A DNA stretch of 64,000 nucleotides, taken from Strongyloides papillosus. Its lineage: Eukaryota; Nematoda; Chromadorea; Rhabditida; Strongyloididae. A program made the position numbers and the translations under genes. Numbering within the stretch: position 1 is the first letter of the stretch; every line of letters starts with the position of its first letter. Location of the stretch: the NCBI GenBank assembly GCA_005656395.1, contig SRSI01000043.1, forward strand, positions 705,182-769,181, given 5' to 3'. A model generated the notes under the pieces. It saw only the letters and a list, made by a program, of their open reading frames with translations. It was not told where the DNA came from and searched no databases. Shown here one piece after another: positions 45,557-57,924 of the stretch.

Positions 45557-47002
45557 ATGTCGAATCTCCAGCCACTTAATGATGATGAACTTTTTGTTGA
45601 AGTCGTCAAAAAGTAAGTTTATTTATCACCAATAACAAACAATTATTTAAGAGCATGGAAAAACATGAGTACTTTTGTTGGGAAATTAAAGAAGATTTCT
45701 CGAAGCTTCAACGTAAGAAAGTACCGTACTTCGAGTTGGAGACAAATTTTAGCGGTGATCTAACTGGTGTGGATCACTTATATGATTTATCAAGAGATGA
45801 AATATGTCAATTATATCAACAAGAAAAAATATCTAATGAGAACAAGACTAGAACTAATGAAATGTTGACACGAAGAAAAAATGAACTTGAAGATAGATTA
45901 GCTGTTGCTGAGACTATTTGTAATGTATAGAAGAATTTGATGAATAGATTAAATGATACGTTGGGTAAAATGTTTAAATTATTATCTGAGCATGAAGCTT
46001 CACGAATACAAAAAGCAAGAGAGTGGAAGAACAAAGTTGTTTTCTTGGAAGGGACTGTCACATTTTTTACCAATGAAAATAATGAGTTAAGAGGTAAAGT
46101 CAAAGATCTAATGAATTCACAGTGGAAGAAGGACAAAGAGTTGCTTGATTATAGCAATAAATTGCTTAATGAAGAGGGCGAGAAAAGAAATATTCTTGGA
46201 GAGTTAAATCTATTGAAAGTTAACCATGAAGGTAATTATTTTTATCTAGTCATACATTTTAATAAACATTTTTAGCACTAAAAAAAGAACACGAAAATTT
46301 GCAAATTAAGTATAATGAATCAATGCAAAAGAATGTAGATGTTAATCAAGCATCTTCTAGAATACATGGGGAACTTGAAAAGATATCAGAGGAATTACGA
46401 ATAGCTTAAGAAAAGATTGATCTTGAGAAACAGACGTGTATTCATATTATTGAAGCAAAAGAACTTGAGTTTGATAAACGACTTAAAACAGAGAAGGGAA
46501 ATATTGAGAAAGAGGCGAATAAACAAATGTCACATCTTCAACGGAAGCATGCAGAGGAAATGTCTAAATTAAGGAATGATACTGATCGTGTATTAAATGA
46601 AGCAGCTTTGACAGAAAGATCTGTTGTGAAGGAAAGGGATATGCTTTCTAGAAGATTATCTGAATGTGAAAGTATCCTTGAAAATCATGAGAAGGTCTTT
46701 AGTCAGAAGTTTCAGAGGCAGTTGGCAAATAAGTATTGTGAAATTGTGACAGACCTTCAGCAGGGTAATGTTAAGCCGCCAAGAATGGAAACAGGAAGAT
46801 CAAAGGTTCCATCTTGATACGCTGAGACATATCTCGGAGAGTTGTGTGGTGAACCCCTCTCTAGAGTAGGTATGTCATCCTCAAAAGGAAATGAAGGAGA
46901 GAAAAGTTACGTGAGATATTTAATCAAGTGATTGAGCCTAGACTTCCTCCAAATGGTGGTCGTAAACGTAGTTCATCTGCTACCTCAAATATGCGAAGAT
47001 AA
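45557..47002 (+). pseudogene. Coiled-coil protein gene B with in-frame stops
   Basis: It starts MSNLQPLNDDELFVEVVKK (exon 45557-45612). The next exon reads SMEKHEYFCWEIKEDFSKL and continues as long heptad-rich coiled coil to KVNHE. A canonical 44-nt intron (46232-46275, phase 1) leads to ALKKEHENLQIKYNESM and on to RRLSECESILENHEKVFSQK. The tail, in a shifted frame, ends RLPPNGGRKRSSSATSNMRR at 47002. TAG at 45928, TAA near 46407 and TGA near 46815 interrupt the same frame. The family is not recognised; the Arg/Ser-rich end resembles those of large myosin- or TPR-like coiled coils. It is most likely a pseudogene with recent lesions. Confidence 0.6.
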
Positions 47003-48430
47003 TTTTTGTATTTATATTTGATAATTAACTTTTTTTTAATGATATATTGCTGTATAAAATGTATGTTATTTTTTAAAATTTAACTAAAAAGTTTGTAGTA
47101 TGGATAATTTTTTTTATCAATATTTATAACTATTTTGTAGATATTCTTTTTAACGTTGTATATCATTACGATTCTTATTATATTTTCAATTTCTTTTTCT
47201 GTACTATATTTTTAAAAAAATTTGGAAAGTTAATAAATATTATTTCGAAAATAATGCTATTGGATAGCACATTATTTAACAAATTAAATCTCATATTTAT
47301 TTATAGATATTTTATTTTTCTTGAAGTAGAAAAGTTTTTAATGTGAATGTTTTGTAATAATGCAAGGATCATTTATATATTTTATTTATCAATAGCAAAA
47401 ATTATTTCTGTAGAATGCTATGGGTTTGATTTTATGTTTGAATTATCTTTGATTAAATAATTTTAGTAGTTTAATTTTATTTAACAATAAATTCTTAAAC
47501 TATACTTTTTTTTATATATTTTATTTTCAAAAATAAATTTTTTTATGAGTTATAGTAAAGTATACTCATAAGTGACAAAAAATACTTACTAATGATATAA
47601 TTTCTCAATAGTTACAAAATATCATGACATCAATTAATTAGGATGTATAAATATATCTTGAATATTATCAAGTGTAAACTTCTCAATTGAAATTCAATAT
47701 GTATATTAGGTTTTTGAAAAATGTTTTTTATATTAGATTGATAGAAATAAAGTATTAACAAGCAGCAACTCGCCTTGTCGTCGCTGGCTGGGCATGTCAT
47801 TTTTTTCAAATATAGAAAAATCTATAAAATAAAACTTAAAAATCTTTTGTTCCTTAGTAATGCATTGTAAATTCTCAAGTAATATTTTCTGTTTATCATA
47901 TTTATAATATTAATGATTACCATAAAAATATTATATATGTTTTTGAATGTTAAAAATTTCTAAACAATTTGAAAAATTTTTTTATTGTATATTTTCATGA
48001 TTCTAAGGTCGTTTGACATTTCAAAAATTTTTCGTAAATTTTTAGTATTGAAATAGAAAAAAAATGAATAGAATGCTTACGTTAAACTTCAAACTAGTAA
48101 TAAAATGCTGGGTTTAAGTTACTGAAGATGACAGAAATTCAAATATCAATTTCAGATCATTCTTATGCTTATTTTGGCGTCTTGATGTGTTTACACAAAA
48201 CTTTTCTACATCTTCCACGTATACTTTTCTCCGAAAAAACTTTCGCATATATTACAAATATATGGTGGTAAAATACATCAAATCACTCAGTGTTATCATT
48301 TTTAAAAGCAAGATGTTGAGCACTTTTTTAATGCTCTGATGAGAATTTTCTTGTTTTTTTATGGTTGTGGGAGATTTTTTTTCTTCCGTAACTTTTTAAC
48401 ATATTTTTTAACGTCATTTTCATTTTTTTG
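47003..48430. other. Intergenic, with one dispersed GC-rich motif
   Basis: AT-rich DNA without genes. AGCAGCAACTCGCCTTGTCG near 47761 is a diverged single copy of the repeat clustered at 31555-31795. Confidence 0.5.
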
Positions 48431-48431
48431 T

Positions 48432-48596
48432 TTCAGAAAAATAGTATTGTCAACCAGTAGGAGCTTCTCGTCCACTACAGATTTTTATTTTGAGGTAATT
48501 AAATATTTATGTACATTATGATTGAATATTTTTAGAAAAGTACTTAAATTATTGGAGAAGTTGTGGCAGAATTGGAAATGAAACCTGAAGGAATGT
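48432..48596 (+). other. Two exon-like islands at the start of the array
   Basis: TTTCAG precedes an island at 48437-48493 that ends at GTAATT. TTTTAG at 48535-48536 precedes a second island (48537-48595) ending GAAGGAATGTAAGTTTT, the same donor context as the second island of every downstream unit. Part of it could read GEVVAELEMKPEG, but a stop lies just upstream. It may be the non-duplicated ancestor or left edge of the array. Confidence 0.4.
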
Positions 48597-51500
48597 AAGT
48601 TTTAATTAAAACAATTAAAAGTATATTAAAACCCGTATATCACTCATGATTACACATTAGGTACCATTTTCCCACATTTTTTTTGCATTCATACTCTCAT
48701 ACTATGGTTATTTTTATTTCAAATTAGTACTAGATTCTTTAATGACTTTGCATACGATTCGTGTGGATACACTTAGTTGAACATTTTTTACATAGAATTT
48801 GAAACTTACAGAATATTTTTGTCCCTGGTATTTCTCTCGTTACATTTGATTAGACTGTTATTTATATTTAGAGGGCCTGTGGGTTACATTAACTTCTGTA
48901 GTTTACTTCATAAACTAGAAATATGTGCTACTAGAAGCATCTACAACTTCTTTCTTTAGAATTATTTAGATATTGATGACGATAGTTTGGTTTTGTATGT
49001 CTTTCTCAGGAATATCTTAACTACACTAATAAATTCCTTTATTAGTTATCATTCTTCTAGTCAAGATTAAAATCAATAAGCAAATTTATCATTGTTCACG
49101 TTCTTTTATTTCTTAAGTTGTCATAAAGTAGAATGTTAGCTTCTTGTAGAATAGTAACATTTATAACTATGCAAAATTTTACTGTAATATAGTTGTTGAT
49201 TTATTTTTTAACTTCCTAAACAGTAGATGAATTCTTATGCTTTCCATTCTTAAGAACGTCCAATTTCCATTGATCTACTACTTCAATATTATTATATACC
49301 GATGTCGTTCTAACTATTCTTTATTCAAGTTTAAAGTAAACTAAGTGAGAGTACTACATTACCCATGAGGGCATTTTTTGTAACTTTTATACTTTTGACA
49401 CATGGAAAAAAACATATAAATATTAGTAAGTGCCATATTGTACACCATTTCCAATTTAGGATGTTATTTTCTTGGCGCGCTTTCTCATTGATTTAAAGTG
49501 TTAGTGTATTTGTTTTTTTTTACATTTACTTTTTCTAGTATTTCAATAAACTTCTGAACTGGAGATGCTCCAAAACGGAGAGAATATTGTGATAGTAAAG
49601 TTAATGTAGATTTTGTTTTGGCATTTCAATTGTACTAGTATTTTTCTGGATGTATTAAAGAAAGTGGAGCTGAAAGAATGTATGTTTTGATTGAATATAT
49701 ATGTGAATCCGTATACCGCCCATGATTACATATTATTTACATTTTTTCCACATTTTTTACTAGGCTGTACATCTTTGTTGGATTAATACTGTGGTAATTT
49801 TTATTTCAATTAAATACTAGATTCTTTAATGACTGTCTTATAACGAATTTGATAATCATAAATAAGATAAAAATTGTCATCTAATTTAGTTTTTGTTGTC
49901 GTGTTGTACAATAAAGTAGTCATTTAGCAATGACCAAACATACATTCATATAGACGCCCTTGCTTGAATCTTCTTTATACGTAGAATTTGACGTTTAGTG
50001 AATATCTCCATCCTATGTATCTGTTTGGTCGGTTGTAGACATCTCATTATACATGATTATGTTGTTAATTATAGTTAGAGGGTCATGTAAGTTACACTAA
50101 CTCCTATGAGCCATTTTTTATGATAGAATATGTGTTACCAGGAGCGTCTGGACATTCCTCTTTCAATTATCATTGATACCATTTTGATTCACTTCCTTCT
50201 ATTTCTTAGAATATTGCTAAAATAAAAGGCTAGCTTCATGTAAAAATAGCAGTTTTCTAACAACGGACGGTTGTACTCAGTAATGCAATCTTTGATTTAT
50301 TTTTTAGTTTTATAAACAGTAGATGAGTTATTGCACACTACGTTCTTAGGGACGTCGATTTTCATCAATATTATCACTTATATGCCAATATAGTCTTAAC
50401 GATTATTTTACTCATGTTTGTATTTAAGAAGTTACAGGTTGAGGGTACTACTTTAACCTCGAGGGAATTACTTTGTCAGTTCTTATTTTTGACATATGAA
50501 AAACAAACATATAAATATTAGTAGGTGCCTTTATTATTATCCACCATTTCCCATAGGAAGTGTACTTTTTTTGGCGCGTTTCCACATTGATTATCCTAGT
50601 TAATCATTAAAGCAATAATGCGTTTCCTTATTTCTATATTTACTTTTTTTAAGTGCTGCTAAAAACTTCGGAGCTAGAGATGGTGCGAAATAGGAGAGAA
50701 TGTTTCCAAAATCAAGTTAGCGTAGGTTTTGATATCTCAGTTGCACTAATCTTTTATTTCTAGGTGTTTCATTTTCTATGGACGCAGTTGAAAAGAATGG
50801 GGCCGAAGGGGAGAGTAAGTTTTGATTAAAATATATTTAAATCCGTATACCACCCACAATAACATATTAAGTACTATTTTCCTACGTTTTTTTATTAGAT
50901 ACCCTTCCTTGAATTTTATTTATATATAGAAGTTTACATTTACTGAATATCTCCATCCTATGTATTTGTCTGAATCACGGTTATAAAAATATCATTAAAC
51001 TTGATTAGATTGTTATTTAAATTTAGAGGGTCTGCAGTTATGCTAACTACCATAGACTGTTTCGTACAATAGAATATATATGTGTTACTCAAAAGCATCT
51101 ACAATTCTTCCTTTAAAATTATTTAGGTGTTGTTAACAACAATTTAATTCTGTAGGCCTTTTTTGGGGTATTTAAACTTGAAGTAGTAAATTTCTTTGGC
51201 TGTCATTTTTCTGATCAACATTAAAAAGAAAGATCAAATTTATTATTGCTTCACGTCCTTTTATTTCTTATGTTGTTATAGGATCAAATGTTACCCTCTT
51301 GTAAAATAATTACACTAGTATATGTAGTTCTTGATTTGTATTCTATTTTCATAAGCATTAGATGAGTTTTTTACATTCTTCATTCTTAAGAACGTTAATT
51401 TCTATTTGATCTATTACCTCGAATATTATTATATGTCGTTATTCATGTTTAAACTAAGTTGTATATTGAGAGTACTACATTTACCCCTCGAGGGAATTAC

Positions 51501-54500
51501 TTTGCAAGTTTTTACTTTTGACATGTGGGAAAAAAACATTTAAATGTATTAGTAGATGCCATATTATACACCATTTCTCATATGAGGTTTTTTTTTGACG
51601 CCTTACCTCATTGATTACCATAGTAAATCATGAAAGCATTAAATACATTTTTTTTATTATATCATTATTTACATTTTCTTTAGTACTGTTAGAAGAAACT
51701 GCTGAACTGGAGATGCTGCCAAATAGGGAATAATATTATGAAAATCAAGTTAACGTAGGTTTTGTTTTGATACTTCGGTTGTACTAATCTTTTATTTCTT
51801 TTTCTTAGTATTTGAATTTCTCAGGATGCAATTAAAATAATGGAACTAGAGGAATGTAAGTTTTAATAGAAAATATACTTGAATCCTTATACCACACACG
51901 AATACATATTAGTTCCTGTTTTTTTTTCACATTTTTTACCAGAATGTACGTCTTTGTTGTATTTACTACTACCTTTATACCTTGGTGATTTTTATTTTAA
52001 GTACATTAATAACTTTGCACACATTTATTTAGATCACCTTGCCTGAATTTTTTTTATACATAAAAGTTTATGTTAACTGAATATCTCCATCTCGTGTATT
52101 CATTTGAATCGCCGTTGTTGATGTCTCATTGTACATGATTATACGATTACTTAGAATTTAAAGGATCTGTAGGTTACATTAACTCCTACGGTTTATTTTA
52201 TATACTAGAATATGTGTTATCAGGAGCATCTACACTTTTTCCTTCAAAATTACTTAGGTATTGTTGACACCAATTTGGTTTTGCAGGTATTTTCTCAGGA
52301 ATATCTCAATTATACTAGTAAATTTCTATCGGTTATCATTTTCTAATTCAAAATTTGATGTAGTGTAAATTTCTTTTAAAAACTATATATTGCCTTACCT
52401 CATCGTTTTATTGCTTAGAATTGTTACAATAGTAGAATGTTGTCTTGACTTCTTTTTTAATTTTATAAACACCAGATGAATTCTTGTACTCTGCAATCTT
52501 TTCAGAACGTCAATTTTCAATTATCTATTACCCCGATATTATTATATGCCGATATTATTTTGACTACTTTTTTATTCATGTTTAAACTAATTAAGGGTAC
52601 TACTTTGTCCTCGAGAGCATTTTTTTTGTAACTTTTTTTTACCCTTGACATGTGGAAAAAAAACATTATAAATATTACTAGTTGCCATATTATACGCTAT
52701 TTCCATAAGAACTCTTTTTTTGGCGCATTTTCTCATTGATTATCGTGGTTAATCATAAAATTAATTTCCTTATTTTTATATTTCCTTTTTTTTAGTGCTG
52801 GTGAAAGCTTCTGAGAGTTTGAGATGCTGCAAAATAGAAAACGATGTTATCAGAATCAAATTAGTGTAGGTTTTTCCTTGATATCTCCATTTTGGTAACC
52901 CTTTATTTCTTAGTATTTGAATTTTCCTGAATGCAGTTGAAAGAATAGAGCTGAAGAAATGTAAGTTTTAATTAAAAAATATATTTATGTCTTTATACCA
53001 CCCACCGTTAGATATTAAATACTACTTTTCACATTTTTTATTAGATTATACATTTATATAAGTAGATACTCTCGCCTGAATCTTCTTTACATGTAGAAGT
53101 TGACGTTTTCTGAATATATATCTCTATCCCATATCTTCATCTTAATCGCGGTTGTGGACATCTCGTTAATCATGATTATGGTATTATTTAGAACTTTATA
53201 GGGTCCGTAGGTTACGTTATATCTTCTATGGTCTATTTAAGCACTAGAATACGTATTACTGGAACCATCTACCCTTCTTTCTTTAAGATTACTTAGGTAT
53301 TGTTGGCAATAGTTTCGTTTTGTAGGTCTTTCTCAGGAATATCATAATTGTACTAGTAAATTCCTTTGGTTATCATTTTTTCTGATCAAGATTTGATGCT
53401 GTGTAAGTCTTTTTTTAAACTACATTGGTCCACGCTGTCGTTTTATTGTTTATATATTGTTACAAAAGTAGTGCTTTATCTTGACTTGTTATTTAATTTT
53501 ATAAACAGTAGACGAATTCTTATATTCTCCATTCTTAAGAACGTCACTTTTCATTGATCTACTACCTCAATATCATTATATACTGATATTGTTTTTACTA
53601 TTTTTTTTATTCAAGCATAAACTAAGTAAGAGTACTATTTTACCCTTGAGGAAATTTTCTTTATACGTTTTATACATTTGAAATGTAAGAAAAAACATTT
53701 AAATATTAGTAAGTGCCATATTATACACCATTTCCCATAGGAAGTATACTTTTTTTGGCGCGTTTTCTCATTGATTAAAATCATCCATGCATTCTTCTTT
53801 TTTAATATTTAATTTTTTTAATGTTGCAAGAAACTTCTGTGCTGGAGATGCTGCAAATGGGAGACATTATTGTGAGAATCAGGTTAATGTAGGTTTTGTT
53901 TTGTGTTTCGGCTGTACTAATCTTTTATTTCTTAGTATTTGGATTTCTCTGGATTCAGTCTGAAGAATGGAGGTGAAAGAGAATGTAAGTTTTAATTAAA
54001 AAGTTTATTTATATGTGTAGTATACTACCCAAAATCGCATATTAAGTGCTGTTTTCCTATATTCTTTTTACAAGTCTGTACATCTCTTTGCATCCATACT
54101 TTCATACTACTGTGGTGATTTTTATTTAAGTTAACGCTAGATTCTTTAGTGATTTTGCATACTCCTCTTACTTGAATCTTATTTGGACATAAAAGTTGAC
54201 GTTTGGTGAATATCTCTAATTATTGTTTGATTTATATTGTTATTAGATAGTAAGAAGGTCCTTGGGTTACATAATTAACTCTTATAGATTATTTTATACA
54301 TTAAAATATCTGTTACTAGAATCATCTAAACTTCTTTCTTTGGAATTACTTTGGTATAATTTACACAAATTTGGTTTTATAGGTATTTGATAAAGTAGAC
54401 CTTTTTAAAACTACTAAGCAAATTTACTTTTGATTCACGTTCTTCTTTCCTTAGATTATTGCTAAAATAAGAAACTAGCTTCATGTAGAATAGCAATTTT

Positions 54501-54899
54501 TTTAACTATGCACAGTTATACTAGTAATGTGATTTTTTACTTATTTTTTTGTTTCATAAACAGTAAATAAGTTTTTATACTTTGCATTCTTGAGAACATC
54601 AACTTCCATTGATCTATTGCCTTATTATTATTTTTATGCCGATATTGATTTTAATACTTTTTATTCATGTATGTAACAAGTTACATGTTGAGAGTACTAC
54701 TTTTACCCTTGGGACAATTTGCTTTATATGTTCTATACCTCTGACATGTGGGAAAAAAACATTTAAATATGGTAGGTGCCATATTATACACTATTTCCCA
54801 TATTAGATGTAGTTTTTTTTGGCGCGTTCCCTCATTGATTATCGTGGTTAATCATTGAAGCATTGATGGATTTTCTTATTTTATATTTACTTTTTTTAG

Positions 54900-55060
54900 T
54901 GCTGCAAAGAAACTTCTGTGCTGGAGATGCTGTAAATAGGAGAAAATATTGTGAAAATCAAATTGATGTAGGTTTTGTTTTGATATTTCGGTTGTACTCA
55001 TTTTTTCTAGGTGTTCCAATTTCTCTGGATGTAGTTGAAAGAATGGAGCTGAAGGAGAAT
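54900..55060 (+). other. Exon-like island pair of array unit F (mirrored at 61735-61895)
   Basis: Island 1 (54900-54967) follows TTTTTTTAG and ends before GTAGGT. A 43-nt intron-like gap has GTACTCA and a T-rich tract before CTAG. Island 2 (55011-55060) ends before GTAAGTTTTAG. In one frame island 1 reads NFCAGDAVNRRKYCENQID and island 2 reads VPISLDVVERMELKEN, but the two join in frame only if GTTTTG is used as the donor. It may be a noncoding exon pair or a decayed coding pair. Confidence 0.4.
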
Positions 55061-57071
55061 GTAAGTTTTAGTTAAAAAAATATATTTACATGCGTATACC
55101 ACTCATAATTACATATTGGATACTATTTTCCCACATTTTTTTTGCAAGGTTATACATTTTTGTTGCATTCCATATTTGATACTAGATTCTTTAGTGATTT
55201 TCCATACATTCATGTGAATATACTCTTATTTGGAACTTTTTATATACAATAATTGACGTTCACTGAGTATCTTCATCTTGGTTTATTCGTCTGAATCGCG
55301 TATGTGGAAATCTTATTATATATGATTGAGATCTGTAGTTACATTAATTCTTACGAGTTATTTTTCACGCCAGATTGAATCTGTCTTACCTGAAACATCC
55401 ACGCTTCGGTTCTGTATGTCGTTCACAGAAATATATTTTAACTTAAAGTAGTAGATTCCTTTAGTTACCACTTTTTTTAATAAAATTAAAAATAAAAATC
55501 AAATTTATTATTGCTTCACGTCATTTTATCTCTTAAGTTGTTATAAGGTAGAATTTTATCGTCTTGTAGAATAGTAACTTTTTTTAACTACTCAAAATTA
55601 AACTAGTATATATGGAATTCTTGGTTTGTTTTTTATTTTTATGAGCAGTAGATAAGGTTTTAAACTTATGCATTCTTAAGAACGTCAATTTTCATTGATC
55701 TTGTTGCCTCATTATTATTATTTTTATGCCGAGATTGATTTAAATATTTTTTTATTCGTCTTTGCAATAAGTTACATGTAGACGGTACTACTTTACCCTT
55801 GAGGAAATTACTCGGTCAGTTTTTACTTTTGACGTGTGGGAAAAAACATTTAAATACTAGTAGTTTCCGTATTATACATCATTTCCCATATGAGGTGTAG
55901 TTTTTTTTGGCGCGTTTCCCCATTGATTATCGTGGTCAATCATAAAAGTATTACTAGATATTTCATTTTATGTTTGCTTTTATAGTGCTGCTAAAAGCTT
56001 CTGAGTTGGAGATGCTGCAAATGGGGGACATTATTGTGAGAAGCAGGCTGTAATGTAGGTTTTGTTTTGATGCTTCGGTTGTACTGATATTTTATTTCTT
56101 AGTATTTATATTTCTCTGGATGCAGTCTGAAGAATGGAGCTGAAGGGGAATGTAAGTTTTAATTAAAAAGTATATTTATATCTGTGGTATACTACCTACA
56201 ATCGCATATTAAGTACTGTTTTCCCATATTTTTTATTAGTTTCTACGTCTCCATACATCCATACTTTCGTACTGTGGTGATTTTTATTTAGGTTAGTGTT
56301 AGATTCTTTAAAGACTTTGTATACTCCTTTTACTTGAACCTTATTTGAACATAGAAGTTAACGTTTACTGGATATCTAATTATGCTTGATTATATTGTTA
56401 TTTAAATAGTTATAAGGTTCTTAGGTTATATTAACTCCTATAAGTTATTTTATACACTAGAATATCTGTTATCAGGAACACTCCTACTTTTTTCTATTTA
56501 AAATTACTTAGGTAGGTATTGTTAAACCCATTTTGGTTTTGTACGTATTTGATGCAATGAATCTTTTTAAAACGATTTAAAAAATCTATTTTTGATTCAC
56601 ATCCTTTTATTTCTTAACTTATTAAAAAAGTAGAATGTTAGCTTCATATAAAATGATAATATTTTTAACTGTGCATAGTCATGCTAATGTATGCTATTCT
56701 TGATTTACTCTTTAATTTCATAAATGGTATATAGGTTCTTATAGTCTCTATTCTTAAAAATGCCAATTTTAAATGGTCCATTGCCTCAATATTACTTATC
56801 ATATACCGATATATTGTCTTAACGATTATTTTATTAATGTTTATACTGAGTTACATGTTGACAGTACTATTTTACCCTTGGGGAATTTTCTTTATAAGTT
56901 TTACACCTTTGACATGTGGGAAAAAACATTTAAATATTAATAGGTGCTATATTATGCATCATTTCCCATATGATATGTAGTTTTTTTTGGCGCGTTTCCT
57001 CATTGATTATCCTAGTTTTAATCTTGAAAGCATAATACATTTTATTTTTTTTATCATATTTACTTTTCTAG

Positions 57072-57237
57072 TGCTGTTAGCAGAAACTGCTGAGCCGGAG
57101 ATGTTGCAGAATAGGAAAGAATATTGTGAGAATCAAATTTATGTAGGTTTTGTTTCGATATCTCGGTTGTATTAATTTTTTATTTCTAGATGTTTCAATT
57201 TCTCTTGATGTAGTTGAAAGAATGGAGCTGAAGGGAT
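57072..57237 (+). other. Exon-like island pair of array unit H (mirrored at 59558-59723)
   Basis: Island 1 (57072-57142, 71 nt) lies between TTTTCTAG and GTAGGT. The 47-nt gap contains GTATTAAT and ends TATTTCTAG. Island 2 (57190-57237, 48 nt) ends at GTAAGTTTTAG. Island 1 lengths across units are 67-71 nt and island 2 lengths 41-50 nt, with no conserved multiple of three, which argues against strict protein coding. Confidence 0.4.
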
Positions 57238-57729
57238 GTAAGTTTTAGTTAGAGAATATATTTAAATCCGTATATACCGCCGATGATCATATGTTAGTTT
57301 AGCCATTTTTGCTAGTTTGACATTTGTATGTAGATCCCTTTGCTTGAATCTTCATTATTATATAGAAAGTGACATCTACTGAATATCTCCATCTCGTATA
57401 TTTATCTGAACCACGGTTGTGGACATCTCTTATTACAGTTAATAAGATTGTTATTTTGTAGTTTAGGTTACATTAACCCCCATTTGTTATTTTATATGGT
57501 AGAATGAAGATGTGTTATTAGAGGTATCTACACTTATATCTTATCTTACAATTGTATTAATATAAAATTTATTTCATGGTTCTTCCCATGGAGCATTTAA
57601 CTAGTTTGAGGTACTTAATATTACTTTATTATATTAACTATTAATAAAAAAAACATTACAATAAGTTTTAATATTGTTTATTTATTTCATTTTAGTGTAT
57701 TTCCACGGATCAGACTTTAAATTAATCGG

Positions 57730-57924
57730 ATGCTGAAGGTCGGTGTGTATATCTACATCATGGAGACTGAAACCGCTAAGATGGAGTTTCCTTGTGCTTT
57801 CTTCAAGGCTCTTCCTACACCACGTGCCACTCTAGCTCCAGGATGTCCCAGATGCAATCTCATTCATTGCCCGTGTCACTCTTGGAAACACGGCTACTCA
57901 CCAGTATGCTTCTGTCTTCTGTAG
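57730..57924 (+). other. Short open frame spanning the arm/spacer junction
   Basis: 64 codons, starting MLKVGVYIYIMETETAKMEF in the left arm and continuing into the spacer as a Cys-rich tail (CPRCNLIHCPCHSW...CFC). A TTTTAG acceptor-like site lies upstream near 57696. It is too short to call, but the composition is unlike the surrounding DNA. The right arm carries only its first third. Confidence 0.3.

Larger units (their letters stand above)
48590..57260 (+). repeat. Tandem array of about eight degenerate ~1.07-kb units
   Basis: A fixed series of landmarks recurs. They are GTAAGTTTTAATTAAA, TATACCACCCA, GAATATCTCCATC, GGTTACATTAACTCCTA, TTCTTAAGAACGTC, GACATGTGGGAAAAAACATT, a poly-T plus GGCGCG block, TTGATTATCGTGGTTAATCA, and two islands bounded by AG and GT. 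The GGCGCG block, or its decayed form, is at 49474, 50573, 51597, 52722, 53757, 54821, 55909 and 56989, a spacing of 1024-1125 bp. Units differ from each other by clearly more than the mirrored arms do. No long frame runs through a unit. Confidence 0.85.
52793..57797. repeat. Large inverted repeat, left arm
   Basis: Its reverse complement is at 58999-64000. Paired positions sum to about 116795, and indels between arms are only a few bases over 5 kb. The arm contains the last four full array units and part of a fifth, plus about 500 bp of unique DNA (57260-57797). Identity looks near-perfect except close to the window end. Confidence 0.92.

Noticed and set aside
31500..47002. Alternative genetic code explaining in-frame stops
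   Set aside because: TAA, TAG and TGA all occur, frameshifts accompany them, and neighbouring intact genes use normal stops.
53366..53557. Open frames of 60-65 codons inside array units (53366, 54609 and mirrored copies)
   Set aside because: Not conserved between units; mirrored only because the arms are identical.
48590..57260. CRISPR-like array
   Set aside because: Units are over 1 kb, degenerate, and lack short identical repeats with unique spacers; the DNA is eukaryotic.
48590..57260. Array as an intact protein-coding gene with repeated exons
   Set aside because: Island lengths are not constant modulo three and several islands contain stops; coding status kept only as a vestigial possibility.
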